From UBA1926 sp002337215 (GTDB taxonomy: Bacteria > Planctomycetota > Phycisphaerae > Phycisphaerales > UBA1924), in contig CAXBAF010000012.1 in assembly GCA_963973795.1 (NCBI GenBank), forward strand, positions 47,897-111,896: 64,000 nucleotides of DNA. The letters run 5' to 3'. A program made the position numbers and the translations under genes. Below are positions 15,956 through 23,814 of the stretch, one piece after another; the first letter of the stretch is position 1, and each line of letters opens with the position of its first letter. The notes beneath the pieces were generated by a model, which was given only the letters and a program-made list of their open reading frames with translations, was not told where the DNA came from and did no database searches.

Positions 15956-17401
15956 TTAATCGCACCCCGTCAGGAACGCGTCGATGAAGGCCGTCAGGTC
16001 GGCGGTGTCGTAGACGCCGAACGGCGGCGCGAGGTCAGCGCGGACGCCGTACTCGCCCGTGAACGCTTGCACGAACCGGCTGATGTCGGCGAGGTCGAGG
16101 GTATCGATCGGGAAGGCGAAGTCGGCGGGGCAGGGGTCCTCGAACTGGTCGGTGTTCGCGACGAGGACGATGCCGTGGTTGACGGTCTCAAACGGGCCGG
16201 GAATGCCGAGCGACGCGGCGGGGCGGACTTCATCGACGGCGACGAAGAGTTGATCGCCGGTCGTGTGCAGGCCTCGTTGGAAGATCCAACTGCCGGGAGC
16301 GAATGACCCGTGGTTCGGGATCTCCAGGTATCGGCCCGGAACGAGCCCGCGTGCCGGGTCGGCATGGAACTCGTGAACCCCCCGGGTCTGATACTGGTTC
16401 CCGGGCCAGGATTCGCCGGCGACGAACGCGCGGCTGCCGCTCGTCGCCGCGATGAGCGGCCCGAACTCGGCGAAGCCCGTGAAATCGATGCGCGTGTGGG
16501 CGGCGAACGCCGGTTCGACGCTCCGTTCGATGGACCAGTCTGAGCCTGCGTAGGTGATCGGCGTGATCCCGTAGGCGTACACGCCGTCGTTGTAGATGGG
16601 CGACAAGATCCCATCATCCGTCACAATGCTTCGGCTCAGCCAGATTGGGTTGTCCTGATCTCGTGGATCGATGAACTCTGGGCGCTGCGTCCACACGCCG
16701 GATTGATCACGATCGAAGACGAGCATGCTGCTGAGGCTCGAGCGGTTCCGGTTGTTGTTGATGACCCACAGCGACGCGCCATCGAACGCGCGGATCTCCA
16801 CATCTTGGTCATCGAGCCCGGGCGGCGCGGGCGCGGGCGTCCACCCGGCGCCGTCGACCCAGTCAAAGACACGGATCGCAGGGTTGATGGATTCCTCGAC
16901 CGCCTCGACAACGAGTGTGCCTGACTCCAGGAAGAAGCGGTGGATAAATCCGAAATCCAGCTGAGTTTCGGCGACCTCGGCCCAGCCCGTGCCGACCCCG
17001 CGGGTGAAGCTCCGCAGGCTCGATGTGGAGGTGGACGGGACCTCGCCGGCGATGACGAGCAGATTATCGTCGAGCTCGAGACCGATGCCGAACTGGTCGA
17101 AGGTCGTCTCCTCGCTCACCGTGAGGATCTGGGATTGGTTCCAACGCCCGTTGAGGCCACGATCGAAGAGATAGACCCGACCGTGGTAGGGCAGGGGTGG
17201 GGGGTGGCCGAACTGTGTCGCATACGTCGGATCCCCGATCGCGAGGGTGTCGCCCTCGGCGTCCATGTCGGCACCGAAGGAGCTGAACCGATCCGGGATC
17301 GGCTCGAGGACCTGAGCGATCTCGAGTTCTTGTGCGACCACAGCGGGGCTCACGAGGAGCGACGCGGCGAGCGCGGTGCGGCGTGTGTTGCGCAGGGCCA
17401 T
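15956..17401 (-). CDS. Secreted beta-propeller-like protein with GC-type dockerin
   Basis: Predicted exported protein of 481 aa. The ATG at 17401 follows GGAAGGGG and opens a signal peptide (TALAASLLVSPAVVAQ). Residues ~30-400 contain repeats resembling FG-GAP/integrin-type blades: FGADMDAEGDTLAIGDP, VYLFDRGLNGRWNQSQIL, FDQFGIGLELDDNLLVIAGE and SMLVFDRDQSGVWTQ. Such repeats usually form a propeller that binds ligands or metal. The C-terminus is a GC-dockerin variant: it opens PCPADF, has two LDLADISRFVQAF / YDTADLTAFIDAF motifs and ends TGCD. The protein is probably surface-attached or secreted; its ligand is unknown. It converges on the preceding plus-strand gene. Confidence 0.8.
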   Translation of the reverse strand: MALRNTRRTALAASLLVSPAVVAQELEIAQVLEPIPDRFSSFGADMDAEGDTLAIGDPTYATQFGHPPPLPYHGRVYLFDRGLNGRWNQSQILTVSEETTFDQFGIGLELDDNLLVIAGEVPSTSTSSLRSFTRGVGTGWAEVAETQLDFGFIHRFFLESGTLVVEAVEESINPAIRVFDWVDGAGWTPAPAPPGLDDQDVEIRAFDGASLWVINNNRNRSSLSSMLVFDRDQSGVWTQRPEFIDPRDQDNPIWLSRSIVTDDGILSPIYNDGVYAYGITPITYAGSDWSIERSVEPAFAAHTRIDFTGFAEFGPLIAATSGSRAFVAGESWPGNQYQTRGVHEFHADPARGLVPGRYLEIPNHGSFAPGSWIFQRGLHTTGDQLFVAVDEVRPAASLGIPGPFETVNHGIVLVANTDQFEDPCPADFAFPIDTLDLADISRFVQAFTGEYGVRADLAPPFGVYDTADLTAFIDAFLTGCD

Positions 17402-17520
17402 CCCCTTCCGCCCCCACAGCGGCTGACCTTGCCATCCTACTCGAGATTCGGCTTTTTCCAAGGGGTTCTCGGAGAGCATGAGATCGGATGCGTCTTCGCG
17501 GGTCGGCGTATCGTGTTGGC

Positions 17521-18024
17521 ATGCCGATCGACCAGCAGCGCACGACATTGTCAGCGGATCTTGGGGAGCCGACGGGGCCGATCCCGACAGAGGGTTCGAC
17601 ACGGATCCGGGTGCGGTACGCCGAGTGCGATCCCATGGGGGTGGCGCACCACGCGAGTTACGCCCCGTGGCTCGAGATCGCGCGGACGGAACTGCTGCGT
17701 GACGCGGGCATGACCTACGCGGCGATGGAGGCTTCTGGGGTGTTCCTGGTGGTCACACGGATGGAGATCAAGTACCGCAGGCCGATCCGGTACGACGACA
17801 TGCTCGCGGTGCGGGTGGCGGCGTCTCCCAAGGGTGCGGTGCGGATCCGGCACGCGTACGAGGTCGTGCTCGTTGAGCGCGGCGGGCGCGAGGCCGACCG
17901 GGACGGGAAGCTCGTTCCCCTGGACGGTGTGTGCGCCGTGGCAGAGACGGAGCTCGCGTGCGTGGACGGCGCGGGCAAGCCGCGGAGTCTGCCGGCGTGG
18001 CTGGGCGGGCGGGACAGCGCATAA
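17521..18024 (+). CDS. Acyl-CoA thioesterase, 4-hydroxybenzoyl-CoA/YbgC type
   Basis: Hot-dog-fold thioesterase of 167 aa starting at MPIDQQ; an ATG 11 codons earlier is possible. The family hydrolyses acyl-CoA thioesters and often works with the Tol-Pal system or in aromatic catabolism. The key segment is VRYAECDPMGVAHHASYAPWLE (read in two parts): the Asp in CDPMG aligns with the catalytic Asp of 4-hydroxybenzoyl-CoA thioesterase/YbgC, and the following HASY is the usual H-x-x-Y. EIKYRRPIRYDD and the C-terminal strand with GKLVPLDGVCAVAE complete the fold. No tol or pal gene is nearby, so the true substrate is open. Confidence 0.85.
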   Translation: MPIDQQRTTLSADLGEPTGPIPTEGSTRIRVRYAECDPMGVAHHASYAPWLEIARTELLRDAGMTYAAMEASGVFLVVTRMEIKYRRPIRYDDMLAVRVAASPKGAVRIRHAYEVVLVERGGREADRDGKLVPLDGVCAVAETELACVDGAGKPRSLPAWLGGRDSA

Positions 18025-18049
18025 AGAAACCCCTCACTCGCGCGAGGGG
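18021..18049 (-). terminator. Terminator downstream of nuoE
   Basis: CCCCTC (18030-18035) pairs with GAGGGG (18044-18049). On the minus strand it is followed by TTTCTTTAT, fitting the end of the nuoE gene at 18089. It may also act on the convergent thioesterase gene. Confidence 0.6.
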
Positions 18050-18088
18050 CTCGTTGATCGAACGCGATGGCGGGGCGTGTGTGTCCGA

Positions 18089-18646
18089 TCAGTGGTGATC
18101 GAACTTGCCGGCGTCGATGTCCTTGTCGACCTGGTCGATGATCTCGACGACCTGCTCGGGGGTGATGTGCTCGTGGAGCGTCTCGCCCATGAGGATCGCG
18201 GGGGCGCCGCCGCAGGCGCCGATGCACTCGAGCTCGACGAGGGTGAACTTGTCGTCGTCGGTGGTCTCGCCGACCTCGATGTCGAGTTTCTTTTTCACGG
18301 CGTTGGTGATATCGGGCTGGCCGCAGAACTCGCAGGCGATCGAGCGGCAGACGCTGATGAGCACCTTGCCTTTGGGCTTGAGCCAGTACTCCTCATAGAA
18401 GGTCGCGGTGTCGAAGACATCGCTCGACTTCACATCGAGGAAGGACGCGATCTCCTGCATCGCCTGCTTGGGCACCCAGCCGTAGGCGTGCTGGATGAGG
18501 TGCAGCGCGGGGAGGATGCACGCCATGGTGGTCTCGAAGCGCGGCTGGTACTCGTCGCGGACGGTCGCCTGCATCGCCTCGGTGAAGTAGGGCTCGTCGC
18601 GGCGTTCAATCTTGGCGGTCGCGCTGGGCTTGGTGATCCAGGCCAT
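18089..18646 (-). CDS. nuoE: NADH-quinone oxidoreductase NuoE-like [2Fe-2S] protein
   Basis: NuoE-type thioredoxin-like ferredoxin, 185 aa. In complex I the 24-kDa subunit carries a [2Fe-2S] cluster near the NADH/FMN site; homologues also serve in NAD-dependent hydrogenases and formate dehydrogenases. The four cluster ligands are visible as C-x4-C (Cys100, Cys105) and C-x3-C (Cys141, Cys145, in CIGACG). The N-terminal helical part (ILPALHLIQHAYGWVPKQ) is typical. The start at 18646 follows GGAG. Oddly, no nuoF or nuoG is next to it: it is flanked by a convergent thioesterase and a divergent protease gene. It may work in trans with complex I or with another oxidoreductase. Confidence 0.88.
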   Translation of the reverse strand: MAWITKPSATAKIERRDEPYFTEAMQATVRDEYQPRFETTMACILPALHLIQHAYGWVPKQAMQEIASFLDVKSSDVFDTATFYEEYWLKPKGKVLISVCRSIACEFCGQPDITNAVKKKLDIEVGETTDDDKFTLVELECIGACGGAPAILMGETLHEHITPEQVVEIIDQVDKDIDAGKFDHH

Positions 18647-18822
18647 GGGTGTCGGCTCCGAAGAAAGGCTCACGCGGGGGCATCCCGCGAGCACGATGGT
18701 ACGCGGGCCGAAGGCCGGAATGGGCGGCCTCGAACGGCCCGGAACCGATAAGAACCCGACCAATCTCTGGGGATGGAGACCGGCGGAGTGGCGGAACGGC
18801 GACCGCCTGCCGATGATGGGGC

Positions 18823-20283
18823 ATGGAAGTCTTCGACCGTCCTCCCGCCGATCCGGGCACGCGCATAAGCCGGGTCCTGGCACTCGCGGTCGCGCTGCTG
18901 CTGGGCGGCGCGCTCATCGTGATCCAGAACACGACACCCGTGATGCAGGTCTTCGAGCCCGGACCGACCCCCGACGAGCTCGCGGAATCGGCATCGGCGG
19001 AAGTCCCCCCGCCCACCCCGGCCGATCCGTTCACGATGAGCGCACGCTTCGCGGTGCAGGCCCAGGGCATGCCCGCGTGGTTCGCGGGCGACCCCCAGAT
19101 CACGATGGACACGCTCGACGCGTGGGCGATCTCGCCCGAGAACCGCGTCCGGTCCGCGATCGTCGCGGGCGAACTGCTCGGCCCGGACGCCCCGGACGGC
19201 GCGATCGAGCGCCTCGAAGAACTCGAGGGCGTGTTCGATGCGCAGAGCCCGCTCGCCGCGGATGTCGAGGACTTGTTGACCGTCTACACCGTGGGCCGGG
19301 ATGCGATCGACGACGCGACCGCCGAGCGGTTGAAAACCCACCACGGCTTCTTCGGCGAGGTCGCGCTCACCACAGGGCTCGACGACACCGACCCGGCCCG
19401 CGAGCCGCTGATCACCGGGGGCGGCAAACTCGCGGCCCTGCTGCTCGGCATCGGTGGGGGGCTGGTCATCGTCTTCGGCGTGGGGTTCTGTTTGTTCATC
19501 GCCGCGATCGTGCTGATCAGCATGCGGAAACTCCGGTCGGGCATGGGCACGCCCGAGCCTGGCGGGAGCGTCTTCCTCGAGGCGTTCGCGATCTTCGCGG
19601 GCGGGTTCCTTTTGTTGATGGTCGGGCTGGCGCTGCTGTCCGGGGTCGTCGCCGACGAGACGTGGCTGACGGTGATCCAGGTGTGCGCGCAGTGGATGCT
19701 GCTCGCCGCCCCGCTCTGGCCGCTCATCCGCGGCATGCGGTGGCACACGTTCTGCAAGGCGATCGGGTGGCACAAGGGCAAGGGCGTGTTCCGCGAGATC
19801 GGCGCCGGCATCGTCGGCTACCTCGCCGGTCTGCCGCTGCTGGCGATGGGCATCGGTATCACGCTGGGGCTTGTCGCGGTGGTGACGCTCTTCCGTAAGG
19901 CCGCGGGGTTGGGCGAGCCCCCCCCGCCGAACAACGCGGTGTTCGAGCTCGCGACCAGCGACAGCGCGCTGGTGCTGATCCTGGTCTTTCTGCTCGCGAC
20001 GGTGTGGGCCCCGCTCTGCGAGGAATCGATCTTCCGCGGGGCGCTCTACCGGCACATGCGCGGGCGCGCGGGCATCGTCGTCAGCGCCGTCGGCAGCGCG
20101 TTCATCTTCGGCCTCTGCCACGCGTACGGCCCCATCCTCGTCTTCCCCGTCGTCATGCTGGGCGTCAACTTCGCTCTCCTCCGCGAGTGGCGCGGCAGCC
20201 TGATCGCGCCCATCACGGCCCACGCGCTGCACAACGGCACCGTGTCGATCATGGCGTACAGCGTGCTGCGGATGATCAGCTAG
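18823..20283 (+). CDS. CPBP-family intramembrane metalloprotease
   Basis: Polytopic membrane protein of 486 aa whose C-terminal part is a CPBP/Abi (CAAX protease and bacteriocin-processing) domain. Hydrophobic segments include residues ~20-40, ~205-232, ~250-275 and several between 320 and 480. The active-site motifs are intact: EExxxR as Glu400, Glu401 and Arg405 (EESIFRG); F-x3-H as FGLCH ending at His433; H-x3-N as HALHN, His467 to Asn471. Residues ~55-200 form a large soluble insert between the first helix and the rest, probably periplasmic. Family members cleave prenylated or bacteriocin-type peptides, but the substrate here is unknown. The 3' end overlaps gatA, on the other strand, by 8 bases. 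Confidence 0.85.
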   Translation: MEVFDRPPADPGTRISRVLALAVALLLGGALIVIQNTTPVMQVFEPGPTPDELAESASAEVPPPTPADPFTMSARFAVQAQGMPAWFAGDPQITMDTLDAWAISPENRVRSAIVAGELLGPDAPDGAIERLEELEGVFDAQSPLAADVEDLLTVYTVGRDAIDDATAERLKTHHGFFGEVALTTGLDDTDPAREPLITGGGKLAALLLGIGGGLVIVFGVGFCLFIAAIVLISMRKLRSGMGTPEPGGSVFLEAFAIFAGGFLLLMVGLALLSGVVADETWLTVIQVCAQWMLLAAPLWPLIRGMRWHTFCKAIGWHKGKGVFREIGAGIVGYLAGLPLLAMGIGITLGLVAVVTLFRKAAGLGEPPPPNNAVFELATSDSALVLILVFLLATVWAPLCEESIFRGALYRHMRGRAGIVVSAVGSAFIFGLCHAYGPILVFPVVMLGVNFALLREWRGSLIAPITAHALHNGTVSIMAYSVLRMIS

Positions 20284-21811
20284 GCGCGTCGGCAAACGCA
20301 ACCGCGGACTCGAGCGTGCGCGCCAGCCTCAGCAGTTTCGCCTCCTGCCAGTGCGCCCCGACGAGCTGCACGCCTGTCGGCAGCGTCACGCCGCCCACGT
20401 CGCTGGTGCGCGCGGGAATCGTGATCGCGGGGAGACCCGCGAGGCTGATGCCCGCGGTGTAAATATCTTCGAGGTAGAGGGCGAGCGGGTCGTCGAGCTT
20501 GTCACCCAGTTTGAAGGCGGGTCCCGGCGCGCTGGGCATGAGCAGGGCGTCGAGCCGGGGTTCGCTCGCATCGTCGGTATCGTCGGCTTCGAGCAGGCTG
20601 GTGTAGTCGCCCGCGATGAGCCGGCGGGCCTTGAGGGCGGTGCGGTAGTACGCGTCGTGGTACCCCCCGCTGAGGATGTGTGTGCCGAGCATGATGCGTC
20701 GGCGGACCTCGGGGCCGAACCCTTCGGTGCGTGAGCGCACGAACATGTCCTCGAGGTCCACAGGGTTGTCGGCGCGATGCCCGTAGCGCACGCCGTCGAA
20801 TCGGCTGAGGTTGCTCGACGCCTCCGCGGGGGCGATGAGGTAATACGCCGCGATCGCGTGGTTGGCGTGGGGGAGTTCGACCTCGACGATCTCCGCCCCG
20901 GCCTGCTTGAACGCGCCGATCGCGGCCCGCAGCGCCTCGTCGGTCGCGGGGTGGTTGCCCCCCGTGCGCGCGAACGACGGCACGCCGATGCGGAGGGATT
21001 GGTGATCGCCCGTTGATTCGCCACCGGCTCCGTCGTCCGGATTGGCAACGGTCGGGTCGCCCTGATCTTCCACGGCCCGCGATGAACTCGTCAGATCGTT
21101 GGGATCCTCGCCCGCGATGATCGAGTAGACCAACGCGGCATCTTCGACGCTGGTCGCGAACGGGCCGATCTGGTCGAGGCTGCTGGCGAACGCGACGAGC
21201 CCCCATCGGCTCACGCGCCCGTAGGTGGGCTTGAACCCGACGGTGCCCGTGTGCGACGCCGGCTGGCGGATCGAGCCGCCGGTGTCCGAGCCCAGCGCGA
21301 TCGGGACGAGTCCCCCGGCGACGGCGCACGCGCTGCCCGACGACGACCCGCCGCAGGTGCGCGATTCGTCCCATGGGTTCTTTGACGGGCCGAAGAACGA
21401 GTGCTCGCCCGACGCGCCCATCGCGAACTCGTCCATGTTTGTCTTGCCCACGACGATCGCCCCGGCGTTGATGAGCCGCTGGGCCGCGGTCGCGGTGTAG
21501 GGCGAGCGATAGTGCTCGAGCATCCGGCTCGCGCAGGTCGTGCGTCCCCAGCTCAGGCAGATGTTGTCCTTGAGGGCGACCGGCACGCCCGCCAGCTGGA
21601 GGCTCGCCCCTTCGCCGCTCGCGATGCGGACATCGATCGCCTGGGCCTGCTCGCTGGCGCGCTGGTGGAAGACGTCGATGAAGGCGTTGAGCCGGGGGTT
21701 GGCATCGTCGATCCGCGTGAGTGCGGCCGCGACGGTGTCGGCGGCGGTCGTCTCACCCGAGCGGACAGAGTCGGCGATCGCGCGGGCGGATTGGGCGGTG
21801 GGGGTGGTCAT
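20276..21811 (-). CDS. gatA: Asp-tRNA(Asn)/Glu-tRNA(Gln) amidotransferase subunit A
   Basis: GatA, 511 aa, the glutaminase/amidase subunit that supplies ammonia to the GatB active site for conversion of misacylated Glu-tRNA(Gln) or Asp-tRNA(Asn). The Ser-cisSer-Lys triad is present: Lys81 in VALKDNIC, Ser156 in GGSSSGSA and nucleophile Ser180 in GSDTGGSIRQP. The amidase signature runs through 154-185. A low-complexity insert of ~35 residues around 245-280 (Ser/Asp/Gly-rich) is unusual and may be a surface loop. gatC lies two genes upstream on the same strand, separated by a membrane-protein gene. gatB is absent from the window. Confidence 0.95.
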   Translation of the reverse strand: MTTPTAQSARAIADSVRSGETTAADTVAAALTRIDDANPRLNAFIDVFHQRASEQAQAIDVRIASGEGASLQLAGVPVALKDNICLSWGRTTCASRMLEHYRSPYTATAAQRLINAGAIVVGKTNMDEFAMGASGEHSFFGPSKNPWDESRTCGGSSSGSACAVAGGLVPIALGSDTGGSIRQPASHTGTVGFKPTYGRVSRWGLVAFASSLDQIGPFATSVEDAALVYSIIAGEDPNDLTSSSRAVEDQGDPTVANPDDGAGGESTGDHQSLRIGVPSFARTGGNHPATDEALRAAIGAFKQAGAEIVEVELPHANHAIAAYYLIAPAEASSNLSRFDGVRYGHRADNPVDLEDMFVRSRTEGFGPEVRRRIMLGTHILSGGYHDAYYRTALKARRLIAGDYTSLLEADDTDDASEPRLDALLMPSAPGPAFKLGDKLDDPLALYLEDIYTAGISLAGLPAITIPARTSDVGGVTLPTGVQLVGAHWQEAKLLRLARTLESAVAFADAPS

Positions 21812-21823
21812 CGGAGGGTGAGT

Positions 21824-22333
21824 CTATCGCGAGTCGGTCTCGGGATCGCTCTGAGAGTTCCCGGCGGCGAGCGGCGACTCTTCCCAAGACGCATCGAACC
21901 AGTTGAGCGCGTCCTCGAAGCGGCGGTGCCCCGGCCTGCTCAAGATGATCATCAGCAGCATCGCGAGGAGTAGGACGAGGATCAGGGCGGAGCCGGACCA
22001 ATCGGGAAGCGGTTGCATGATCCCATCGAACTGGTACAGCGCCCAGGCAGGAATGACCACCAGTCCGATTGCGATACCGAGCCTGTTCGAGATCCGCACA
22101 TGTGCTGTGAACGCGGCCTGCTGTTCGCGGGTGGGCGTTGCGGATCGAATGAATTGGCGGCGGAGCGATCGTTCGATCGGGAAGAACGCGAGCACAACCA
22201 GTGCGCCGATCCCGAGGCAGATCCAAGGTGAATCTTTGATCGTGGGGAGCCAGTACATCACGAACACGAGCGGGAGCATCGCGACCATCGTCTTCCGTTT
22301 GTACGCCTTCCACGCCCTGTAGGTCCACCCCAT
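21824..22333 (-). CDS. Multi-pass membrane protein between gatC and gatA
   Basis: A 169-aa protein of unknown function. Hydrophobic segments lie at about 17-32 (VAMLPLVFVMYWLP), 37-53 (ICLGIGALVVLAFFP), 85-103 (LGIAIGLVVIPAWALYQF) and 113-131 (ALILVLLLAMLLMIIL), so four helices are likely. The C-terminal end (RRFEDALNWFDASWEESPLAAG) is soluble. A strong AGAGGAGGAGG sits 5-10 bases before the ATG. It lies 17 bases downstream of gatC and 12 bases upstream of gatA, so all three are probably one operon. Codon use is slightly less GC-rich than the neighbours. No family is recognised, and its place in a gat operon may be incidental. Confidence 0.75.
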   Translation of the reverse strand: MGWTYRAWKAYKRKTMVAMLPLVFVMYWLPTIKDSPWICLGIGALVVLAFFPIERSLRRQFIRSATPTREQQAAFTAHVRISNRLGIAIGLVVIPAWALYQFDGIMQPLPDWSGSALILVLLLAMLLMIILSRPGHRRFEDALNWFDASWEESPLAAGNSQSDPETDSR

Positions 22334-22350
22334 TGCCGATCCTCCTCCTC

Positions 22351-22710
22351 TCAGGCCCCGCCCTCACCCAGCACCTTCGGCACGCGGATGAACCGCTCCG
22401 TCTGCGCCTCCCCGTCCGCGTCCACCTGCTGGTGCTCGTAGAGATCCGGCGCGAGGTTCGCCAGCGCGTCGCCCCTCAGCGGCTCGCACGGCGTGTCGTC
22501 GCGCAGGCGGGCGTGCTCTTCGCTCGCGCGCGTCATGGGCTCCACGCCCTCGAGGTCGAGTTCGCGGAGGCGTTCGACGTATCCCAGGACGGCCTCGAGC
22601 CTGCCGCGCTCGCGCGCGAGATCCGCGTCGGCGACGCTGAGCTTGGAGAGCGCCGCGACCTTGCGGACGTCGTCTTCGGAGAGCGTTGGGTTCACGGGTG
22701 GGCCTGCCAT
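22351..22710 (-). CDS. gatC: Asp-tRNA(Asn)/Glu-tRNA(Gln) amidotransferase subunit C
   Basis: GatC, 119 aa, the small belt-like subunit that wraps GatA and GatB and stabilises the GatCAB complex. The family pattern is clear: LSEDDVRKVAALSKLSVADADL near the N-terminus, LEAVLGYVERLRELDLEGVEP in the middle (cf. IxxIVxxVxxLxxxDTxxVxP) and an acidic LRDDTPCEPL segment followed by FIRVPKVL at the end. The start at 22710 is the only good ATG. It heads a likely three-gene operon with the membrane protein and gatA. Confidence 0.93.
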   Translation of the reverse strand: MAGPPVNPTLSEDDVRKVAALSKLSVADADLARERGRLEAVLGYVERLRELDLEGVEPMTRASEEHARLRDDTPCEPLRGDALANLAPDLYEHQQVDADGEAQTERFIRVPKVLGEGGA

Positions 22711-22928
22711 GCCTCGAGTGTACCGGCACGGGACGCGATCGCCGAATTGCGACGGCCTCTCAGTTGGGGAATCCGTCTCAAAAAACAGACAACTTTGTGG
22801 CCAATTGCAACAGAACGAACTATCATTCTAGTTGGCGACTGCCCGGCCGCACCCACGACAATGGATGTGAGGGCGGGGCGGTCGTTGGGACTCCGCTGGA
22901 GGGCGGACGAGATCAAAGGAGGGTTGTC

Positions 22929-23606
22929 ATGATTCGGTCAGCGGCCGTTTGTTGTGTTGCGCTCGCGTGCACCGCGGCTCAAAGCGGGCTGGTCTACGGG
23001 CCGGACGCGCACGCGCAGTTCGCGGGGTGGCACGACGCGCTGGGAGGGACGTATCTCGATTTCGAGGACAGACCCGCCGGCACCAACCTGCTCCCCGGGA
23101 CGGACCCCTGGGGCGTTGGCGCGCGGTTCGCGTCGATTGTCTACACCAACGGCCAACCCTTCGGGCCCGAGCACGTCGAGGTCTCCAGCCGGCACGGGTA
23201 CACGACATATGGCAACACGATCGTGGGCTCACCCTTCACGCATGGCAGCGACGACGGGCGCGTGGGCTACGAGATCCGCTTTGATGAGACCCAGGCCCGC
23301 GCGGGCATCCAGCGGCTGTGGAACACCCAAGCGCTCACGCGATTCTATAACAGTGCGGGTGAACTGCTCGCCGAACACGTGAACACCACGGGTGCAGAGT
23401 TTGTGGGCTGGGTTTCGATCGCTGATGACGGATCGGACCGCGTGGCGCGGATCGTGATGGATACCAGCGTTGTCAGCGGCACGCGCCAGGTGGGGTACTC
23501 CGACAATCTTTACTTCGGCCTGACCATCCCGACCGCAGGGACCGGTGCGTTGGTCCTGCTGGGATGCCTCACCGCCGGGGGGAGAGGGCGGGGCCGGGCG
23601 GGATAG
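22929..23606 (+). CDS. Secreted protein with possible C-terminal sorting helix
   Basis: A 225-aa protein of unknown function. The start at 22929 follows AAAGGAGG with ideal spacing. A short signal peptide (AAVCCVALACTAAQSG) precedes a ~180-residue domain that starts FAGWHDALGGTYLDFEDRPAGTN (two parts), resembling secreted domains often seen in PEP-CTERM proteins. The C-terminus is a hydrophobic helix (TAGTGALVLLGCLTAGG) followed by an Arg-rich tail, the layout of PEP-CTERM-like sorting signals, although the usual VP-E-P box is not clear. It is probably exported and then processed or anchored. It converges with the PqaA-like gene, with a long inverted repeat between them. Confidence 0.7.
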   Translation: MIRSAAVCCVALACTAAQSGLVYGPDAHAQFAGWHDALGGTYLDFEDRPAGTNLLPGTDPWGVGARFASIVYTNGQPFGPEHVEVSSRHGYTTYGNTIVGSPFTHGSDDGRVGYEIRFDETQARAGIQRLWNTQALTRFYNSAGELLAEHVNTTGAEFVGWVSIADDGSDRVARIVMDTSVVSGTRQVGYSDNLYFGLTIPTAGTGALVLLGCLTAGGRGRGRAG

Positions 23607-23699
23607 GCCCGCAAGACCCCGGACGGGCGCCGGCTGCCGGTTCACACGCAGCGGCAGCCGGCGCAGGTGCGCAGCGAGCATGCGCACAGGCAACCGATT

Positions 23700-23802
23700 T
23701 TGAACGCCCGGCCCGCCTCCGCGGGCGGGGGGTGCGGTCTGCTCATGGGGAGAAGAGGGTTGAGAAGACGCCCCCGCCCGCGTTCACGGGCCGGGCGTTC
23801 AA
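23700..23802. repeat. Long inverted repeat between convergent genes
   Basis: TTGAACGCCCGGCCCG at 23700-23715 is perfectly complementary to 23787-23802 (16 bp). Inside, GCGGGCGGGGG at 23721-23731 pairs with 23771-23781 (11 bp), leaving a short asymmetric bulge and a ~39-base apical loop. It lies in the 208-base gap between the convergent genes ending at 23606 and 23815, so it may act as a bidirectional terminator. Only one copy is seen in the window. Confidence 0.75.
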
Positions 23803-23814
23803 TCTCGTATGCGA

